9,171 bases of DNA from Desulfuromonadales bacterium (GTDB taxonomy: Bacteria; Desulfobacterota; Desulfuromonadia; Desulfuromonadales; JACZKF01): assembly GCA_014860175.1 (NCBI GenBank), contig JACZKF010000445.1, forward strand, positions 1-9,171, read 5' to 3'. The position numbers were made by a program, and so were the translations under genes. Within the stretch, counting starts at the first letter, position 1. Each line of letters starts with the position of its first letter. Below the pieces are notes generated by a model. That model ran no database searches. It had not been told where the DNA came from and was given only the letters and a program-made list of their open reading frames with translations. Positions 6,637-9,171 of this stretch are shown here, piece after piece.

Positions 6637-6664
6637 ACCCGTTCTGAACTCATCACGATCTCGA

Positions 6665-6692
6665 ATCACATATCACATATCACCTATCACGC
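6665..6692 (-). repeat. heptamer array, unit ATCACAT, after iscS
   Basis: Four consecutive 7-bp units: ATCACAT twice, ATCACCT and ATCACGC. On the minus strand the unit reads GTGATAT, so it is the same theme as the GTAATAT array at 6606-6636 in opposite orientation. Each unit holds a TGA on the minus strand, the coding strand of iscS, whose own stop lies 11 bases earlier. Confidence 0.9.
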
Positions 6693-6703
6693 CATCAGCC
6701 CCT

Positions 6704-7903
6704 TTAAATGCGTTTTACGATAGAACATTCCTCGCAGGTCAGGTGCCGCTGATACAAAGGGCTCATATCGCGCAGGCGCTGGACGATGGGGGGGAGGATT
6801 TCGAGAACGTAGTCGACCTCCTCTTCCGTGTTGTCGGGCCCCAGGCTGAAGCGGGTGCTGGAGTGGGCCAGGGTGATCTCGACGCACATCGCCCCCATGA
6901 CGTGGGACGGCTCGAGGGAGCCGGAGGTGCAGGCCGAACCGGAAGAGGCGGCGATCCCCTTCAGATCGAGATTGAGCAGCAGGCTCTCCCCTTCGATCCA
7001 GGCGAAACTGACATTGAGGGTATTGGGGAGACGCACCGTCGGGTGACCGTTGAGCTTGACTTCCGGAATCCGGGCAAAGATCCCCTGCTCCAGCCGGTCG
7101 CGCAGACGCCGCACCTTCTCCATCTTCAGCGCCAGCTCCTGGCCGGCCAGCTCGCAGGCCAGCCCCAGGCCGACGATCGCCGGCACGTTGTGGGTGCCGG
7201 CGCGCCGGTTGCGCTCCTGATGCCCGCCGTGGATGAGAGGGGTCAGCTTGGTCCCCTTGCGGATAAACAGAGCGCCGACCCCTTTGGGGGCGCCAAGTTT
7301 GTGGCCGGAGACAACCAGCAGGTCGACGTTGGCCTTCTGCACATCGACCGGCACCTTGCCGAGAGCCTGCACCGCATCGGTGTGGAAGCGGACCCGGTGC
7401 TTGCGGGCGATGGCGCCGACTTCCTCGATCGGGAACAGGGTGCCGGTTTCGTTGTTCGCCCACATGGCCGAGATCAGGATGGTCTGCGGCCGAATGGCCG
7501 CTTCCAGGGCCGCCAGGTCGAGCATGCCGTCGCAGTCGACCGCCAGATAGGTCACCTCGAACCCCTGCTTCTCGAGAAACTTGCAGGTATTGAGAACAGC
7601 CGGATGCTCGACCGCGGTGGTGATGATGTGATTCCCCTTGTCGCGCAGAGCGTCCGCCGTCCCCTTGATGGCGAAGTCGTCTCCTTTGCTGCCGCAGGAG
7701 ACGAAGACGATCTCCGCCGGCGAGCAGTTGATCAGCCGGGCGACCTGCTCCCGCGCCTTCTCCACCGCCCCAGCCACCGCCCGCCCGGCCCAGTGGACAC
7801 TCGAGGGGTTGCCGAACTGCTCGCAAAAAAACGGCAGCATCGCCTCCAGCACTTCCGGCCGCACCGCCGTGGTGGCGTTATTGTCCATGTAGATGCGCTT
7901 CAC
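6704..7903 (-). CDS. iscS: cysteine desulfurase IscS (NifS-type)
   Basis: This 399-aa PLP enzyme turns cysteine into alanine and an enzyme-bound persulfide, the sulfur source for IscU and probably for MnmA. The features seen are MDNNATT at 6-12, His100 (VEHPAV) that stacks on PLP, Asp176 (HTDAVQA), the PLP Lys202 in SGHKLGAPKG, and the active-site Cys325 in SGSACTSG, followed by LEPSHVM. The DNNATT, CTSGSLEPSHV and RFSLG wording is closer to the NifS style than to E. coli IscS. Two oddities are SCGSKGDDFAIKG at 69-81, where family members usually have a T-E pair in place of Ser72-Lys73, and a C-terminal TCEEC (Cys390, Cys393). The start is GTG 7903, fixed by AAGGAGG seven bases upstream (7911-7917). 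It could equally be named nifS; no nif genes are visible here. Confidence 0.95.
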   Translation of the reverse strand: MKRIYMDNNATTAVRPEVLEAMLPFFCEQFGNPSSVHWAGRAVAGAVEKAREQVARLINCSPAEIVFVSCGSKGDDFAIKGTADALRDKGNHIITTAVEHPAVLNTCKFLEKQGFEVTYLAVDCDGMLDLAALEAAIRPQTILISAMWANNETGTLFPIEEVGAIARKHRVRFHTDAVQALGKVPVDVQKANVDLLVVSGHKLGAPKGVGALFIRKGTKLTPLIHGGHQERNRRAGTHNVPAIVGLGLACELAGQELALKMEKVRRLRDRLEQGIFARIPEVKLNGHPTVRLPNTLNVSFAWIEGESLLLNLDLKGIAASSGSACTSGSLEPSHVMGAMCVEITLAHSSTRFSLGPDNTEEEVDYVLEILPPIVQRLRDMSPLYQRHLTCEECSIVKRI

Positions 7904-7910
7904 TTACTCT

Positions 7911-7917
7911 CCTCCTT
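7911..7917 (-). promoter_or_regulatory. strong ribosome binding site for the GTG start of iscS
   Basis: AAGGAGG on the minus strand lies seven bases before GTG 7903, supporting that non-ATG start. Confidence 0.85.
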
Positions 7918-7932
7918 CTTCTATCTGAAAGC

Positions 7933-7998
7933 GTAATATGTAATCAGTGACGAGTGATATGTAAAGGACTTTACTCATCACCCATCACACCTCACGCT
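7933..7998. repeat. inverted pair of heptamer arrays between iscR and iscS
   Basis: Five 7-bp units of type GTRAYNN run from 7933 to 7967. Units of the inverted type TYACNCN run from 7971 to 7998. The inner parts form a hairpin: 7954-7966 pairs with 7969-7981 with 11 of 13 complementary, and GTGA 7947-7950 pairs further out with TCAC 7985-7988. The array enters the 3' end of iscR, whose TGA (7985-7987) is one of its repeated TCA/TGA units. Confidence 0.85.
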
Positions 7999-8419
7999 TC
8001 TGCTTTTGCATTTTCTGCCGGGCTTCCCGCGTCAGGTCCTCGAGAGTGATCGAGGCGAGAAATTGGCGGATGCGCTCTCCCAGCCCGTGCCAGACGGTGT
8101 GGGTGACGCACTGCTCGGGGCAGACGCAGCCCCCCTCCTCCATGCAGGAGACCGGCAACAAAGTCTCCTCGACGCTGTCGATGATCTCGTCGACCCGGAT
8201 CTGCGCCGCCGGCCGCGCCAGCAGGTAGCCGCCGCCGGGACCGCGCACGCTGCCGACAATCCCTCCCTGGCGCAGTTTCACGAACAGCTGCTCCAGATAA
8301 GGGAGGGAAATCTCTTCCCGGACGGCAATCTCGCGGATGGCAACGGGAGAATCGTCGGCGTGCAGATTAAGGCTCACCATGGCCCGCACTGCGTACTGGG
8401 CCTTGGTCGATAGTCGCAT
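7985..8419 (-). CDS. iscR: Rrf2-family Fe-S regulator IscR
   Basis: This 144-aa transcription factor has an N-terminal winged helix-turn-helix (MRLSTKAQYAVRAM..., SLPYLEQLFVKLRQGGIVGSVRGPGGGYLL) and a cluster-binding loop. Cys92, Cys98 and Cys104 with His107 fall at the same numbers as the [2Fe-2S] ligands of E. coli IscR, so cluster sensing is well supported. An additional Cys100 sits inside the loop. IscR proteins usually repress their own isc operon when holo and activate other genes when apo; I could not find a convincing IscR site in the visible DNA. ATG 8419 has AGGAGG six bases upstream (8426-8431), inside the cysE coding end. It overlaps cysE by 53 bases and is followed by iscS after 81 bases of repeat-rich spacer. 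Confidence 0.95.
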   Translation of the reverse strand: MRLSTKAQYAVRAMVSLNLHADDSPVAIREIAVREEISLPYLEQLFVKLRQGGIVGSVRGPGGGYLLARPAAQIRVDEIIDSVEETLLPVSCMEEGGCVCPEQCVTHTVWHGLGERIRQFLASITLEDLTREARQKMQKQKREV

Positions 8420-9110
8420 CGGCTCCCTCCTGGGGCTTTTGTTGATCGATCTGCTGGCGCAGTCGCGCCTGTTCCGTCGTCAGCGTCTTCACCTGCTCTT
8501 CCAGGGCCCGGATCTGATCAAACAGACAGGCAATCGCTTTCGCCTCCGGGTCGGGAAGCCGGCCGTGTTCGAGGTCGACCTTCTTCTCTTCGGTGCCGCC
8601 GGACATCACCATCCGTCCAGGCACACCAACCACGGTGGAGTTGGGGGGGACTTCCTTGACCACCACCGAATTGGAGCCGATCTTGGCGTTGTCGCCGACG
8701 GTAAAGGGGCCCAACACCTTCGCCCCGGAGCCGATGACCACGTTGTTGCCCAGAGTCGGGTGCCGCTTCTCCTTAGCCCAGGAGGTGCCGCCGAGGGTAA
8801 CGCCGTGGTAAAGGGTGCAGTTGTCGCCGATCTCCGCCGTCTCGCCGATGACCACCCCCATGCCGTGGTCGATGAAAAAACCGTGGCCGATCTTGGCGCC
8901 GGGGTGGATTTCAATGCCGGTGAAAAACCGCCCGAGATGGGAAATGAACCGGGCCGGGAAGTAGATCTTCATCGTCCAGAGCCGGTGGGACAGCCGATGG
9001 AACAGCATGGCGTGGAAGCCGGGATAGCAGAAAATAACCTCCAGCACATTGCGCACTGCCGGATCCCGCTCGAATACCGCCCGGATATCTTCTTTCAACG
9101 TCTTCAGCAC
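8367..9110 (-). CDS. cysE: serine O-acetyltransferase CysE
   Basis: This enzyme acetylates L-serine with acetyl-CoA, the first step of cysteine synthesis. The 247-aa protein is the short form. The N-terminal helical part (ERDPAVRNVLEVIFCYPGFHAMLFHRLSHRLW) lacks the long extension of E. coli CysE. A hexapeptide left-handed beta-helix spans about 65-165, with catalytic Asp81-His82 (FIDHG) and His102 (YHGVTLGG). Residues about 185-225 look like a coiled coil and are followed by a loose tail; the C-terminus does not end in the Ile typical of CysK-binding forms. The start is GTG 9110, with AAGGGAG ten bases upstream; the family N-terminus MLKTLKEDI fits. The final 53 bases overlap iscR, so cysteine supply and Fe-S assembly appear linked in one transcript. 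Feedback inhibition by cysteine is usual for the family. Confidence 0.95.
   Translation of the reverse strand: MLKTLKEDIRAVFERDPAVRNVLEVIFCYPGFHAMLFHRLSHRLWTMKIYFPARFISHLGRFFTGIEIHPGAKIGHGFFIDHGMGVVIGETAEIGDNCTLYHGVTLGGTSWAKEKRHPTLGNNVVIGSGAKVLGPFTVGDNAKIGSNSVVVKEVPPNSTVVGVPGRMVMSGGTEEKKVDLEHGRLPDPEAKAIACLFDQIRALEEQVKTLTTEQARLRQQIDQQKPQEGADATIDQGPVRSAGHGEP
8426..8431 (-). promoter_or_regulatory. iscR ribosome binding site inside cysE
   Basis: AGGAGG on the minus strand, six bases before ATG 8419, is embedded in the last codons of cysE. Ribosomes finishing cysE would pass over it. Confidence 0.8.
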
Positions 9111-9139
9111 GGCTCGCGTACTCCCTTCGCCCGACAGAT

Positions 9140-9154
9140 TCCTCCCGAAGGAGA
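9140..9154 (-). other. small UUCG hairpin upstream of cysE
   Basis: On the minus strand, CTCC-TTCG-GGAG forms a short stem with the very stable C(UUCG)G loop, about 30 bases before the cysE GTG. No T-run follows, so it is not a terminator. It could be part of the cysE leader or the 3' end of an upstream element cut by the window edge. Confidence 0.35.
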
Positions 9155-9171
9155 CTGCCCAACCGAATAAC

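Noticed and set aside
6606..6692. Possible CRISPR array
   Set aside because: Units are 7 bp and directly adjacent, with no unique spacers and no cas genes.
9111..9171. IscR-binding site or riboswitch upstream of cysE
   Set aside because: Only about 60 bases are visible and neither a match to known IscR site patterns nor conserved riboswitch parts can be seen; only a small UUCG hairpin is supported.

Overview
The window looks like a chromosomal housekeeping segment of a GC-rich deltaproteobacterium, most likely of the Desulfuromonadales/Geobacterales. The reasons are the order cysE-iscR-iscS(nifS-type)-iscU-mnmA-mtaB, a short IscU with no HscA/HscB/ferredoxin genes after it, strong GC3 bias, and many short-period repeats at gene junctions. 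The taxonomic call is an inference from gene order and protein style; nothing here proves it.

Plus strand, 1-2549: the 3' end of an unidentified gene, a short YcgN/YkgJ-type cysteine-cluster protein, an Atg22/UMF1-type major facilitator transporter, and a cytoplasmic glycerophosphodiester phosphodiesterase. The last two overlap by ATGA and are probably co-transcribed. Minus strand, read from 9110 down to 2606: cysE, iscR, iscS and iscU, then a rho-independent terminator (about 6153-6194), then mnmA, mtaB and an RluA-family pseudouridine synthase that overlaps mtaB by TGATG. The two gene sets converge at about 2550-2605.

The minus-strand genes form a sulfur-flow set. CysE makes O-acetylserine for cysteine. 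IscS removes sulfur from cysteine. IscU assembles Fe-S clusters, and the Rrf2 protein IscR (Cys92/98/104, His107) senses them. MnmA uses the sulfur to make s2U34 in tRNA. MtaB, a radical-SAM enzyme with two Fe-S clusters, makes ms2t6A37 in tRNA. A pseudouridine synthase ends the row.

I see no defence system, CRISPR array, transposase, phage gene, tRNA or rRNA, and no convincing new multi-gene system. The part not explained by known genes is in the junctions. At least five contain different short-period (7-10 bp) imperfect tandem or inverted repeats. The heptamer arrays carry one TGA or TAA per unit, so a 7-bp period places stops in all three frames. Two of the junctions inside the isc operon hold inverted pairs of these arrays that would fold better in the transcribed strand than in its complement.
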